Shown in pieces: positions 41,330 through 50,295 of a stretch of 64,000 bases of DNA. Both the position numbers and the translations under genes were made by a program. This DNA is from 21-14-0-10-47-8 sp966211795 (GTDB lineage Bacteria; Bdellovibrionota; Bdellovibrionia; Bdellovibrionales; Bdellovibrionaceae): assembly GCA_966211795.1 (NCBI GenBank), contig CBIHNW010000004.1:62001-126000 (forward strand). Reading direction: 5' to 3'. How positions within the stretch are numbered: the first letter of the stretch is position 1; every line of letters begins with the position of its first letter. Below the pieces are notes generated by a model, which saw nothing but the letters and a program-made list of their open reading frames with translations, was not told the DNA's origin and made no database searches.

Positions 41330-42520
41330 ATGGAACGCGAATATTACTTAAAAAATCTGTGGAAGTCTTACCCAACTATGCCGCCAACTGCCGACATGGC
41401 CGGACGGGTGTCCGTCTTGTCAGTTGCCGGTCGTTATCTGTCTTTGCTTGGTAAAGGCGAGTGGGCCGTTCGCCCCCGCTGCAGTTTTCCAATGAGCATC
41501 CTGCGGGCAGGGGATTGGATCGCCATCCGTCTGGAAGAAGGCCAAATCGCCGAGCTCACGCTCTTAGCACCCGCTCTGATAGAGCCAAGGATGTTATCTT
41601 CGAATGCGGAGACTCAGAGACGTTGGTTCAGCTTCTTGCAGCAGGTGAGAAATTTTTTTACCGGCAAAGGTTTTCTCGAAGCCCAAACGCCCAGCCTGGT
41701 GACTTGTCCGGGAACCGAACCCTTTCTGGATTTGTTTTCGGTGGACCAGGCGTATCTACCGACCAGTCCTGAATTGCATCTCAAAAAAATGTTGGCCGGC
41801 GGTTACGAGCGGATTTTCGAGATTCGTCCCTGTTTTCGCAAAGGAGAAATCTCCGAACGCCATCAACCCGAATTTTGGATGTTAGAGTGGTACCGGGCTT
41901 TTCATGATCTCGAGCAAATCATTCAGGACACTTTGCACCTGATCGAATTCGTTGGCGGAGATGTCTCGGGCTTTCAAAGAAAAACGATGGCGCAGTTGTT
42001 TCTGGAAAAACTTGATTTCACCCTAACGCCAACAACATCGATTTCCGAGCTGAAGGCTTTGGCCGACCGTGTGGGGCTGGGTGAAAACGTGCGCAACTTT
42101 GAAATTTGGGATGATGTTTTTTACTTTCTGTTTTTGGAAAAGGTCGAACCATTCCTGGATTCCGAGCATCCCGTGATCGTCGAAAAATACCCGCCCTCGC
42201 AGGCGGCGCTGGCGCGAATGACCGAAGACGGGTGGGGTGAAAGATTTGAGCTTTACTGGAAAGGTTTCGAAATCGCCAACGCCTTTCACGAGCTGAATGA
42301 TCCCGTGATTCAAGAGCAGCGATCGGCCGAAGATCTATCCTTGAAAAAGAAGCTGGGGAAACCGGTGCCGCCACTGGATCCTGAATTTTTTCAGGCCTTG
42401 TGGTCGGGGATGCCGCCATCGGGCGGGATTGCGCTGGGACTGGAGCGTCTATTCATGTGCCTGCATGAAATCAAAGACATTCGACAGTTGCGGATTTTTC
42501 CTTACGGACGACAGTCTTAA
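41330..42520 (+). CDS. EpmA-like EF-P lysyltransferase (LysRS-like) with N-terminal extension
   Basis: The 396-residue enzyme is a class II aminoacyl-tRNA synthetase catalytic domain: FLEAQTPSLVTCPGTEPFLD, then LPTSPELHLKKMLAGG and GERHQ-like QPEFWMLEWYRAFHD, and finally GGIALGLERLFMCL near the end. This layout equals EpmA (GenX/PoxA), which attaches beta-lysine to elongation factor P. EpmA is about 325 residues without an anticodon domain. Here about 85 extra residues (RVSVLSVAGRYLSLLGKG) precede the core and look beta-rich, possibly an OB-like fold. The start at 41330 is chosen over a GTG 13 codons earlier. No EF-P gene is visible. Confidence 0.82.
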   Translation: MEREYYLKNLWKSYPTMPPTADMAGRVSVLSVAGRYLSLLGKGEWAVRPRCSFPMSILRAGDWIAIRLEEGQIAELTLLAPALIEPRMLSSNAETQRRWFSFLQQVRNFFTGKGFLEAQTPSLVTCPGTEPFLDLFSVDQAYLPTSPELHLKKMLAGGYERIFEIRPCFRKGEISERHQPEFWMLEWYRAFHDLEQIIQDTLHLIEFVGGDVSGFQRKTMAQLFLEKLDFTLTPTTSISELKALADRVGLGENVRNFEIWDDVFYFLFLEKVEPFLDSEHPVIVEKYPPSQAALARMTEDGWGERFELYWKGFEIANAFHELNDPVIQEQRSAEDLSLKKKLGKPVPPLDPEFFQALWSGMPPSGGIALGLERLFMCLHEIKDIRQLRIFPYGRQS

Positions 42521-42719
42521 AACCGCCATCAGGTTTATGTATCCCGTCACGGACTCTCAAGCGAAGTGATCTTCGAAATGAAAATCAATGCACGTCAAAA
42601 AGCGGCAAAATTAAGATTGGCTTCACGTCGACTTAATTTTTAAAATCAAATCTGCTTTCGCGCATACAATTCACGCAGACTTTGTTTTCAATTCTGAAGA
42701 AGCCTAAAAATGGAGAGCC

Positions 42720-44564
42720 ATGAAGATGAAAGCTGGTCCCTCTTTTTTCTCTCTAGATAAAAAGTTACTTGCGGTTGTGCTTATGGTGAACATTGTCTTC
42801 ACTTTGGTTTGGACTTTCACCAGTCTCTTGTTTCAGCAAAAAGCAGAGTCGGAAAATCAATCCAAAGAATTTCAATACATCGAAGCGGTGATTCTTCCGG
42901 CCGTCGCCAATTCCGTTTGGAATGTGGATCAAGAGCAAACTCGGGTGCAGCTGCAAGGAATCTTGGTGAATCCCCGTGTTGTGCGTGTTCGCATCCTCGA
43001 GCTGGGCGGAAGCGAAAGACCTTTTCTCGATATCGCTAAGCCCGGCAACTTCACCGATATCCGAGAGATGCCCTATGATCTGAAATCTCCCTTGGTCGAA
43101 GGACAGCGATCCTTCGCCAAAATGATCATGTACACGACGATGGATCCGGTCATGGCGCGGGTGAAATCTGAAATCATTCGCTATTACATTTCAGAAACGC
43201 TTGAGACCTTGATTCTGAGCTTCTTGATCCTTTACACCTTCCGCGTTCTGGTGCTGAACTATCTGGGCCAAATCTCTAAGTTTTTCAAAGAGAATCGAAC
43301 GATATCGAAGCTGACGCCGCATTTTCATCTTCGCAAACGGCGTCGTTTTCCAGACGAGATCGACACGTTGGTCGATTCGATCAATCTCACCATTGATGAA
43401 TCCAAAAGGTATCAATCCCAAGTTGTCGAATTGAAAGATCGCGCCGAGAAAGCCAACAATGCCAAGTCCCTGTTCTTGGCCAGCATCAATCATGAATTGC
43501 GCACGCCCCTGAACGCGATTCTGGGCGTGACCGAGCTATTACCCGAATCGACACCCACCGAATTGAAACAGCTTTTGGATATTCAAAAGAGATCCGGTTT
43601 TCACTTGCTTCACTTGGTCGATGAAATCCTGGATTTTTCAAAGATCGAAGCGGGCGAAGTGAAAATTGAAGATCAGCCCATGGACATCCGCAAGGCCCTG
43701 GAAACCTGCAATATGATCATGGAAAATCCAGTGAAAGAACGCGGCAATCGGCTCGAACTGATCGTCGAGCCTGAATTTCCAGAGATGATTTTCGGAGATC
43801 TGAACCGCATCAATCAAATCATCATCAATCTGGTCAGCAACGCCAATAAATTCACCGATCATGGCCTGGTCTCGGTGCAAATCCGTCGCAAAGGAACCGA
43901 GCAATACGAAATTCTGGTGCGTGATACGGGTCAGGGAATTCCGCAGGACAAGCTCGAAGAAATTTTTCTGCCATTTCGCCAGCTGGAAGAGCAACCCAAT
44001 CAAAGCCGCAAAGGCACCGGTATTGGCCTCTCCATCACCAAGCGTCTTGTCGATTTCATGCAGGGGCAGATCAAAGTCGATAGCGCCATCGGTATTGGCA
44101 GCGCTTTTCGCATCACGCTTCCATTACGTGTGCCCGAGCGGGAGAACAAGGCTCCTCCAAAAATCGTCGAGAAAAAGCCGGACTTGAAAAAGAAACTGAA
44201 GCTGCTGGTAGTGGAAGACACCCCCGAAGTGCAGATGTTGATTCAAGCCTACCTCAAGGGATTGGATGTGGACGTGACGTTTGCCGAGAATGGTAAAGAG
44301 GGCGTGCAAAAATTTGCCACCGATGATCCTGCGGTGATTTTAATGGATTTGCAAATGCCCGTGATGAACGGATTCGAGGCCACTCAGCAAATCCGCGAAA
44401 TCGAAGCGAAACTGAAAAACCATCACGTCCGCATTTTAGCGCTGACTGCATTGGCGACAAAAAACGATCTCGATCGGGCATTGCAGTCAGGCTGTGATGG
44501 CTACGTGACGAAGCCTTTTTCCCGCTCTAAACTATTGGAAACTTTGCGTGAAGCTTCGGCTTAA
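42720..44564 (+). CDS. Hybrid sensor histidine kinase with receiver domain
   Basis: The 614-residue protein has two transmembrane helices (about 14-38 and 160-180) that flank a periplasmic sensor domain, then a linker, HisKA with His258 (SINHELRTPLN) and HATPase (LVSNANKF, DTGQGIPQ, GTGIGLSI). A C-terminal receiver domain has the phospho-acceptor Asp543 in LMDLQMP and the Lys in VTKPFS. It would sense a periplasmic signal and pass the phosphate through its receiver, probably to a histidine phosphotransferase. AGAGCC precedes the ATG. Monocistronic, convergent with the HU-like gene. Confidence 0.93.
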   Translation: MKMKAGPSFFSLDKKLLAVVLMVNIVFTLVWTFTSLLFQQKAESENQSKEFQYIEAVILPAVANSVWNVDQEQTRVQLQGILVNPRVVRVRILELGGSERPFLDIAKPGNFTDIREMPYDLKSPLVEGQRSFAKMIMYTTMDPVMARVKSEIIRYYISETLETLILSFLILYTFRVLVLNYLGQISKFFKENRTISKLTPHFHLRKRRRFPDEIDTLVDSINLTIDESKRYQSQVVELKDRAEKANNAKSLFLASINHELRTPLNAILGVTELLPESTPTELKQLLDIQKRSGFHLLHLVDEILDFSKIEAGEVKIEDQPMDIRKALETCNMIMENPVKERGNRLELIVEPEFPEMIFGDLNRINQIIINLVSNANKFTDHGLVSVQIRRKGTEQYEILVRDTGQGIPQDKLEEIFLPFRQLEEQPNQSRKGTGIGLSITKRLVDFMQGQIKVDSAIGIGSAFRITLPLRVPERENKAPPKIVEKKPDLKKKLKLLVVEDTPEVQMLIQAYLKGLDVDVTFAENGKEGVQKFATDDPAVILMDLQMPVMNGFEATQQIREIEAKLKNHHVRILALTALATKNDLDRALQSGCDGYVTKPFSRSKLLETLREASA

Positions 44565-44584
44565 GCAGCCGGGCACTGAGAAAA

Positions 44585-44869
44585 TTACTTGGCGCCTTTG
44601 TTGATGGCGTCTTTCAATTCTTTGCCGACTTTAAAAAATGGCAGTTTCTTTTCGTCGACATTGATGACTTCGCCGGTGCGCGGATTGCGACCTTTGTAAG
44701 AGTCATATTGACGATTCACGAATGAACCAAAGCCACGAATTTCAATGCGATCGTCTCTCATCAAAGCTTCCACCATCGAATCAAAAATGGTGTTCACAAC
44801 AGTTTCAGCTTTCACACGAGTAATACCGGCTTTATCTGCAATCAAGTTGATGAGATCTGCTTTTGTCAT
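44585..44869 (-). CDS. HU/IHF family DNA-binding protein
   Basis: The 94-residue protein has the full HU/IHF pattern: MTKADLINLIADKAG, the dimer core IFDSMVEALMRDDRIEIRGFGSF, and the DNA-grasping arm GRNPRTGE with the proline that intercalates. The acidic EIRGFGSF and the arm are closest to integration host factor beta-type. It bends DNA as a homodimer or with a partner subunit. Whether it is IHF or HU cannot be settled here. Confidence 0.93.
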   Translation of the reverse strand: MTKADLINLIADKAGITRVKAETVVNTIFDSMVEALMRDDRIEIRGFGSFVNRQYDSYKGRNPRTGEVINVDEKKLPFFKVGKELKDAINKGAK

Positions 44870-45045
44870 GACTTTGTCCCTGAAGCTAAATATTTGATAA
44901 CACTCCCAATTATACAGATGAAGAGAAGGCTGACTAGAACTTCAAGATACTTGTTGCAGTGCGTGTTCCTGGTTTCATTTGAGCTGGAAGGTGGCAGGTC
45001 TAAAGTCTGGTTCGCCGCAACGATATGACTGGGCGCAAGATCTAT

Positions 45046-46347
45046 TTATAAGGTTGCAGGTGGTGGCTCGGGGGTCTTGAGGGAACGTTTTTTCTGCGCT
45101 TTCAACACGCGGGTGCTGACCAGAATTTTTTGATAAGCCTCTTCGATCGATTGAACCATCTTGCGAGTGTCGAAAAGGTTGGTGACCTTCTCGCAAGCGC
45201 GCTCGCCGATATCGGCCGTCGGCAATCCACCAGAAAATATTTCGATCAACAGATGCGCCAAAGATTCGGTGTCCGCCGGGCGTAGCAAAAATCCGTCGCG
45301 ACCATCTTCAACCACATTGGAAATGGGACTGACTTCGGAACCGATGATGACTTTCTTTTGGGCCATCGCTTCGATCATGGCGGGTTCGAAGCCCGTTGAA
45401 CGAGAGCTCATGTTCACGAAAACGTCGGCGATGGAGATGCAGTCCGAAATTTCTTCCGGCTTCAATGCCCCGAGCATCAAAACTTTGCTTCCCAATGCCA
45501 GGTGCAACATCTGGAATTCGATTTCTTTCCAGCCGGGGCCGTTGCCGATGATCAACATGTAAGAGTTCGGTTTTTTCACCGCCACGCGCTCGAAAGCGAT
45601 CAAGAGATTGATGACCTCTTTGGCTTCCATCATGTCGGTGATGGTGACGGCGACGCGGGCGTTATCCGGCAGTTTTAATTTTTTCCGCAGGTCTAAAGCT
45701 TCCGCGCGTGGGGAGAGATCCCCGAGCTCGATCCCGTAAGGTGCCGAGTAGATATGAAAGTCCGGATAAAGATAATATCGCTCGAGAAAAATGCGCTGCT
45801 GCGGATTTGTCACGAAGACACCGTCGGCCGTTTTCAACAGAGCGCGATCGCCACCAAAATAAGTCGAAGCGAATTTATAAGCCACCGCAATGCCGGTCGA
45901 CAGCAGACTGCTGATCGATTCTTGCACCATTCCCAAAATCGAAAAAAGCTGAGACATCTGAGTGGCATCCACATCATAGGCGACAGCGACATTCAGCGAT
46001 TGTTTGTGACGGGAAATTTCGAGCGCCGACTTATCGATGCTGTGAACCAGGTGAAAAGAGTTTTCCCGGTGAAGCTGCAAGAATTTTTGGTAAACGGCGA
46101 CCTCGAAGCGGATGCCGGAATAATTCGGATACCCTTCGTGCAGGTAATAAACCTGCACTCCGTCCCGTTGAACTTCCGCTTTTCCCAAAGGAGATTTAGC
46201 GGCGATGACGGTGACGTGATGTCCTTTTTGCGCCAGGCCCTTGGCGATGGGCCACAAAAAACCGTGATCCGAGGCGCGCCCCAAAATCGGGAACTTGTAA
46301 GCCACCAGGCAGATTCGTAAAGGAAAGGGGATTTTGACGGAACTCAC
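45046..46347 (-). CDS. GT4 family glycosyltransferase
   Basis: This 433-residue cytoplasmic enzyme has the GT-B layout. The N-domain holds FPILGRASDHGFLWPIAKGL and the C-domain the nucleotide-sugar site with FVNMSSRSTGFEPAMIEAMA and VISEVSPISNV-like (GSEVSPISNVVEDGRDGFLL), the E-x7-E motif of family 4. It ends in a proline-rich basic tail. It probably works on a cell-surface polysaccharide. It is the last gene of the five-gene operon with gdhA, pyrD, mutT and another transferase, eight bases after its neighbour. Confidence 0.88.
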   Translation of the reverse strand: MSSVKIPFPLRICLVAYKFPILGRASDHGFLWPIAKGLAQKGHHVTVIAAKSPLGKAEVQRDGVQVYYLHEGYPNYSGIRFEVAVYQKFLQLHRENSFHLVHSIDKSALEISRHKQSLNVAVAYDVDATQMSQLFSILGMVQESISSLLSTGIAVAYKFASTYFGGDRALLKTADGVFVTNPQQRIFLERYYLYPDFHIYSAPYGIELGDLSPRAEALDLRKKLKLPDNARVAVTITDMMEAKEVINLLIAFERVAVKKPNSYMLIIGNGPGWKEIEFQMLHLALGSKVLMLGALKPEEISDCISIADVFVNMSSRSTGFEPAMIEAMAQKKVIIGSEVSPISNVVEDGRDGFLLRPADTESLAHLLIEIFSGGLPTADIGERACEKVTNLFDTRKMVQSIEEAYQKILVSTRVLKAQKKRSLKTPEPPPATL

Positions 46348-46355
46348 AGCTTCAA

Positions 46356-47429
46356 TTATGGAAGCGGGCCTCTTTTGAAGTCAACCTGTGAAGTCTTCAG
46401 GTGCCGTACCTTCGAATACATCCGATTCAATTCGTTCAGGGCTGAATCGGCCAAATCGGTTTTCACGGACTCGAACAAAGGCGAGTGGATTTCAAACTTT
46501 GGATTTTCCATCAAGAGATGATTGAGCTGTGACAGATCTTCCACTAAGAATCCATTTCGTTTGTTCACGCACAATCCGGGCAATGCTTCCGCTTGTCGTG
46601 CCGTCGCTAAAATTGGCGTGCGTGATTGCGAGCACATTCGTTGGTAATTCAAAAGCTCGACCACGGATAAATCTTCAAACGCGATCAGCAGTCCGCGACT
46701 GTGGGACAGGATTTCTTGCAAAAGACCCACCGGCAAATGGTGGCCGATGTAAAAAACACCTTCCGTGGAACGCTCGGGACGCGGGCCGCAAATGAGAATC
46801 TGCACTTTGCTCAGAATGGGTCCCCAATCCAGACCGGGTCCCTGAGGCATCTTTTCGCTCGGTAAAACCAGATAGGGTGAAGCCGCATGAATCAAGTGTT
46901 GCAAATCTTCGTCGATCACGTGCTCGCCTTCGGAGGCATTCGGAAATACGAAAGGCGGTAGCACTTCCGTTTCGCAATGACGTTGCAACCAAGATTTTCG
47001 TTTGATGTACATCAAATTTTCACGGGTCGCGGTGGTGACGATGTCGCAGCTTTTCAGAAACGGCATCAGTCGGGCCGCGGACATCTGGAAAAGACTGTCG
47101 TAAAAGCTAGCCGCCACCACTCGGCCCGGCAGGGCGCGGATCAATTGGGCCAGCACCCACTGTGCCGGAGTGGGTTTATCCAATTGCGAATTCGAATAAA
47201 CAAAATGCCAGACTTCGGGCGCTTGGCCCAGAATGCGGGGAAAGAAACGCAGGGCCTCGAACGCCGACCATTTTTTAAAAAAAGTGAGAACTTGAAAATC
47301 GAGATCATCCGGAATCAGCTCGCTTGCCGAGGTGATCAATATGATTTCGTGTCGATGAAATTTCAAAGCTCGGGCCAGGCCCAAAGCTTCCGGTGTCAGT
47401 CTTTGGGTGATCAGAGCTATTTTGGCCAT
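46356..47429 (-). CDS. Glycosyltransferase-like protein
   Basis: The 357-residue protein starts MAKIALITQRL at 47429 and resembles a divergent GT4-type enzyme: a N-domain with LGLARALKFHRHEIILIT and a C-domain with SVVELLNYQRMCSQSRTPILAT and RNGFLVEDL, which correspond to the usual E-x7-E and NGF regions, with one acidic residue in place. The longer open frame upstream lies inside mutT and is a shadow. Overlaps mutT by 13 bases. Substrate unknown. Confidence 0.78.
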   Translation of the reverse strand: MAKIALITQRLTPEALGLARALKFHRHEIILITSASELIPDDLDFQVLTFFKKWSAFEALRFFPRILGQAPEVWHFVYSNSQLDKPTPAQWVLAQLIRALPGRVVAASFYDSLFQMSAARLMPFLKSCDIVTTATRENLMYIKRKSWLQRHCETEVLPPFVFPNASEGEHVIDEDLQHLIHAASPYLVLPSEKMPQGPGLDWGPILSKVQILICGPRPERSTEGVFYIGHHLPVGLLQEILSHSRGLLIAFEDLSVVELLNYQRMCSQSRTPILATARQAEALPGLCVNKRNGFLVEDLSQLNHLLMENPKFEIHSPLFESVKTDLADSALNELNRMYSKVRHLKTSQVDFKRGPLP

Positions 47430-47845
47430 GGCACACCCAGGGCCCGGAAAATCCGGTCGAGCATTTTGCGATTGGCTTCGGGGATATTTCGATCGGCCAA
47501 TTCTTCCGGGTGAATCCATTCCAGCATCAAGTGATGCTTGGCTTTCACCTCTCCCTTCCAGTACAGAACTTCGTAAAATAAAATCAGGATGTTCACGTCG
47601 CCGTAGGAATGCGTGCAGGAAAATTTAAGCTCGCCGATGTCGGCTTCAATGCCCAGCTCTTCGGACAACTCGCGCGCCAGCGCTTGTTCAGGTGCTTCAC
47701 CGGATTCGATTTTTCCGCCCGGAAATTCCCATTGACCGGCCAGCGAATTGTTTTCCGGCCTTTGTCCGACCAGAATTTGATTTCCTTTTCTCAGGAATCC
47801 AGCGACGACCGGAATCCAGTGGGTTCGGCGAACTTTGGATTTCAT
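47417..47845 (-). CDS. MutT-type Nudix hydrolase
   Basis: The 142-residue protein contains a full Nudix box (GGKIESGEAPEQALARELSEE, matching G-x5-E-x7-REUXEEXGU) preceded by GQWEFPGG, as in MutT, which clears 8-oxo-dGTP. The C-terminus has LEWIHPEEL. Its ATG overlaps the pyrD stop by four bases and its end overlaps the next glycosyltransferase, so it is translationally coupled within the gdhA operon. The exact substrate cannot be assigned by sequence alone. Confidence 0.88.
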   Translation of the reverse strand: MKSKVRRTHWIPVVAGFLRKGNQILVGQRPENNSLAGQWEFPGGKIESGEAPEQALARELSEELGIEADIGELKFSCTHSYGDVNILILFYEVLYWKGEVKAKHHLMLEWIHPEELADRNIPEANRKMLDRIFRALGVPWPK

Positions 47846-48813
47846 GTCATCCTCGCGGCGGTGTTGCGGAAAAATTCGGGACCTTCAAAAACCAGGGCAG
47901 AATAAGTTTGCACCAAATCGGCGCCCAAGCGCAGGCGTTCTTTGACTTCTTCTGAAGACAAAACACCACCGACGGACACCAATAAGAAATCAGATCGTCT
48001 CGCACCTAAAATCTCGATCGCCTTTTTGAGGTGAAACTTCGAAAGATCTGCCAATGCCGATCCTGAAAGACCACCTTCTCGAGGAAACTCACAGTTTTGC
48101 GGTCGAGCCACGGTCGTATTCGTCAGGATAAACCCACTGCAACCAGCTTCGGCGCAGGCCTCGATGCTGGCGCGAAAATCTTCTTCGCGCATATCGGGGC
48201 TCAATTTCACCAACACCGGTTTGCTCAGGGATTTTTCGCTCACGCCTTTGATCAATTTTTTCAGAAATTCGGGCGTCTGCAATTCACGCAGGCCTTGCGT
48301 GTTCGGCGAGCTGACGTTGATGACGAAAGCATCCGCTACTTTTTGAAAGCGGTTCGCCAAATAGAGGTAATCGATTTCGGCTTCTTCGTTTGGGCGACTG
48401 CGATTTTTACCGATGTTGACGAAGACCGGAATTTTCAGATGCGATTTTTCCGCCATCAGATTGAAATACACTTCATCGGCTCCGTGATTGGGAAATCCCA
48501 TTCGGTTCCAAAGATTTTTAGCATTCCAATCGCGATCCAGAATTTTGCCGGCATTGGCCGTCTGCGAATAAGGCGTGACGGTGCCGACTTCGATAAAGCC
48601 CACACCCAGCTTCTGCCAAATTTTCAAATGTTCCGCATTTTTGTCGACGCCACCGGCGATGCCGAGGCGATTTGGAAAACGTAAATCCTTCCACTGAAAA
48701 GGCGCCCACTCGGGAACCTGATCCGGCATTTTCGAGGCATAGTAAGAAAGGCCCAGCGGTGCGAGGCGATGCGCCAACCCCGCCGGGAGGTATTTCCAAA
48801 TCGGCAAATTCAT
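47842..48813 (-). CDS. pyrD: Dihydroorotate dehydrogenase, class 2 (quinone)
   Basis: The 323-residue flavoprotein catalyses the fourth step of pyrimidine synthesis, passing electrons to quinone at the inner membrane. NRLGIAGGVDKNAE and FVNIGKNRS are typical, and the catalytic base is Ser168 or Ser169 in INVSSPNTQGLRELQ, as in class 2 enzymes. The N-terminal amphipathic segment (MNLPIWKYLPAGLAHRLAPL) for membrane association is present. It lies three bases downstream of gdhA. Confidence 0.96.
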   Translation of the reverse strand: MNLPIWKYLPAGLAHRLAPLGLSYYASKMPDQVPEWAPFQWKDLRFPNRLGIAGGVDKNAEHLKIWQKLGVGFIEVGTVTPYSQTANAGKILDRDWNAKNLWNRMGFPNHGADEVYFNLMAEKSHLKIPVFVNIGKNRSRPNEEAEIDYLYLANRFQKVADAFVINVSSPNTQGLRELQTPEFLKKLIKGVSEKSLSKPVLVKLSPDMREEDFRASIEACAEAGCSGFILTNTTVARPQNCEFPREGGLSGSALADLSKFHLKKAIEILGARRSDFLLVSVGGVLSSEEVKERLRLGADLVQTYSALVFEGPEFFRNTAARMT

Positions 48814-48816
48814 AAA

Positions 48817-50097
48817 TTATCGAGGATACAATCCGCGCAACAGCATTGCGCGCTCCAAACGTTGAACCGAAACCGCCATCGCGGCCGCTCGCATATCCAC
48901 GTTCTTTTCTTGTGCCATTTTGTATGACGTTTCGAAAGCTTTCACGATGATACCTTGCAAACGCTTGTTGATCTCTTCTTCGTCCCAGAAGAACGACATG
49001 ATGTCTTGAACCCACTCAAAGTAAGACACGACCACCCCGCCACCATTGGCGATCACGTCCGGAACAACGAAAACTCCACGGCGATGTAAGATTTTGGTCG
49101 CATCATTGGTCACGGGACCGTTGGCGCCTTCGATGACCATTTTAGCTTTCACGCGTTCCGCATTGCGAACGTCGATCACGCCTTCCAGGGCGCACGGAAA
49201 CAGAGCATCGCACTCGAGCAGCAAGAGATCTTCATTCGAAATGGTCTGAGCTTTTGGATAGCCTTTCAAGACGCGATTGTTCTGGATGTATTCCATCACG
49301 TCTGGAATGTTCAATCCATCGCCGTTGAAGATACCACCGCTGACATCACTGACCGCGATGATTTTCGCACCTCGCTCGAAAGCATACTGGGCCGCGTGCG
49401 ATCCGACGTTACCAAATCCTTGCACAACAACGGTCGCGCCACGCAAAGATTTGCCCACTTTTTCGAAAGCTTTTTCTGCGACGTAAATGCAACCCAAACC
49501 CGTCGCACCGGCACGACCCAATGAGCCGCCGATTTCAACCGGCTTACCGGTGACAACGCCCGGCTGGGAATAACCTGTTTCCTGCGAGTAGGTGTCCATC
49601 ATCCAAGCCATCGTTTGGGAATCTGTTCCGACGTCTGGTGCTGGAATGTCTTTGGTCGGCCCGATGAAAGGTCCGATTTCAGATGTGAAACGGCGAGTGA
49701 GATTTTGTTTTTCAGTGCGTGACAACTTTGTTGGATCAACGGTGATACCACCTTTACCGCCACCGTAAGGCAGACCCATGACCGAGTTCTTCAGGGTCAT
49801 CAAGCAAGCCAAGCCCACGACTTCGCCCATGTCGACGTTTTGGTGATAACGAACACCACCTTTGTAAGGTCCCAGTGTCGAGTTGTACTGAACACGGTAA
49901 CCGGTGAACACTTTGACGGTATAGTCATCCATCCGAACGGGAACGCTGACCGCAAGACAGCGCTTGGGTCGCTTCAATCTTTCCAAAACGTTTTTGTCGC
50001 AATTGATAAGGGCGGCGCCTTCATCGATTGATGACAAGGCATTTTGAAAAAGAGGGTGGCTCAGATGAGCTTCAACAGCGTGATTGTGATCAGACAT
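48817..50097 (-). CDS. gdhA: Glutamate dehydrogenase (Glu/Leu/Phe/Val family)
   Basis: The 426-residue enzyme interconverts glutamate and 2-oxoglutarate plus ammonia. It has the hexameric-type substrate site GPYKGGVRYHQNVD, the catalytic Lys region LPYGGGKGGI, PAPDVGTDSQTMAWMMDTYS, and the Rossmann motif VVQGFGNVGSHAA. The fingerprint at 110 (KGGITVDP) is in place. Cofactor preference (NAD or NADP) is not evident. It is the first gene of the five-gene operon that continues with pyrD. A 198-base divergent region separates it from a plus-strand hydrolase. Confidence 0.95.
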   Translation of the reverse strand: MSDHNHAVEAHLSHPLFQNALSSIDEGAALINCDKNVLERLKRPKRCLAVSVPVRMDDYTVKVFTGYRVQYNSTLGPYKGGVRYHQNVDMGEVVGLACLMTLKNSVMGLPYGGGKGGITVDPTKLSRTEKQNLTRRFTSEIGPFIGPTKDIPAPDVGTDSQTMAWMMDTYSQETGYSQPGVVTGKPVEIGGSLGRAGATGLGCIYVAEKAFEKVGKSLRGATVVVQGFGNVGSHAAQYAFERGAKIIAVSDVSGGIFNGDGLNIPDVMEYIQNNRVLKGYPKAQTISNEDLLLLECDALFPCALEGVIDVRNAERVKAKMVIEGANGPVTNDATKILHRRGVFVVPDVIANGGGVVVSYFEWVQDIMSFFWDEEEINKRLQGIIVKAFETSYKMAQEKNVDMRAAAMAVSVQRLERAMLLRGLYPR

Positions 50098-50295
50098 GAA
50101 ATCTCCATATGTGCTTTGGTTCGCTAGAGTTGGTATTCAGATTGTAGATGGTAAAGGCGAAAGGGCCTCTGAGTCGAGCCGAGTCGCACTCCGCCATTGT
50201 GCATTCGTGTCCCTGACCGTCATTCGGGTGCGCATTGCCACAACAAAATGACGCAAACTGATGAAAGGCAGACAAAACTCTGTTAGTTTGATGAA

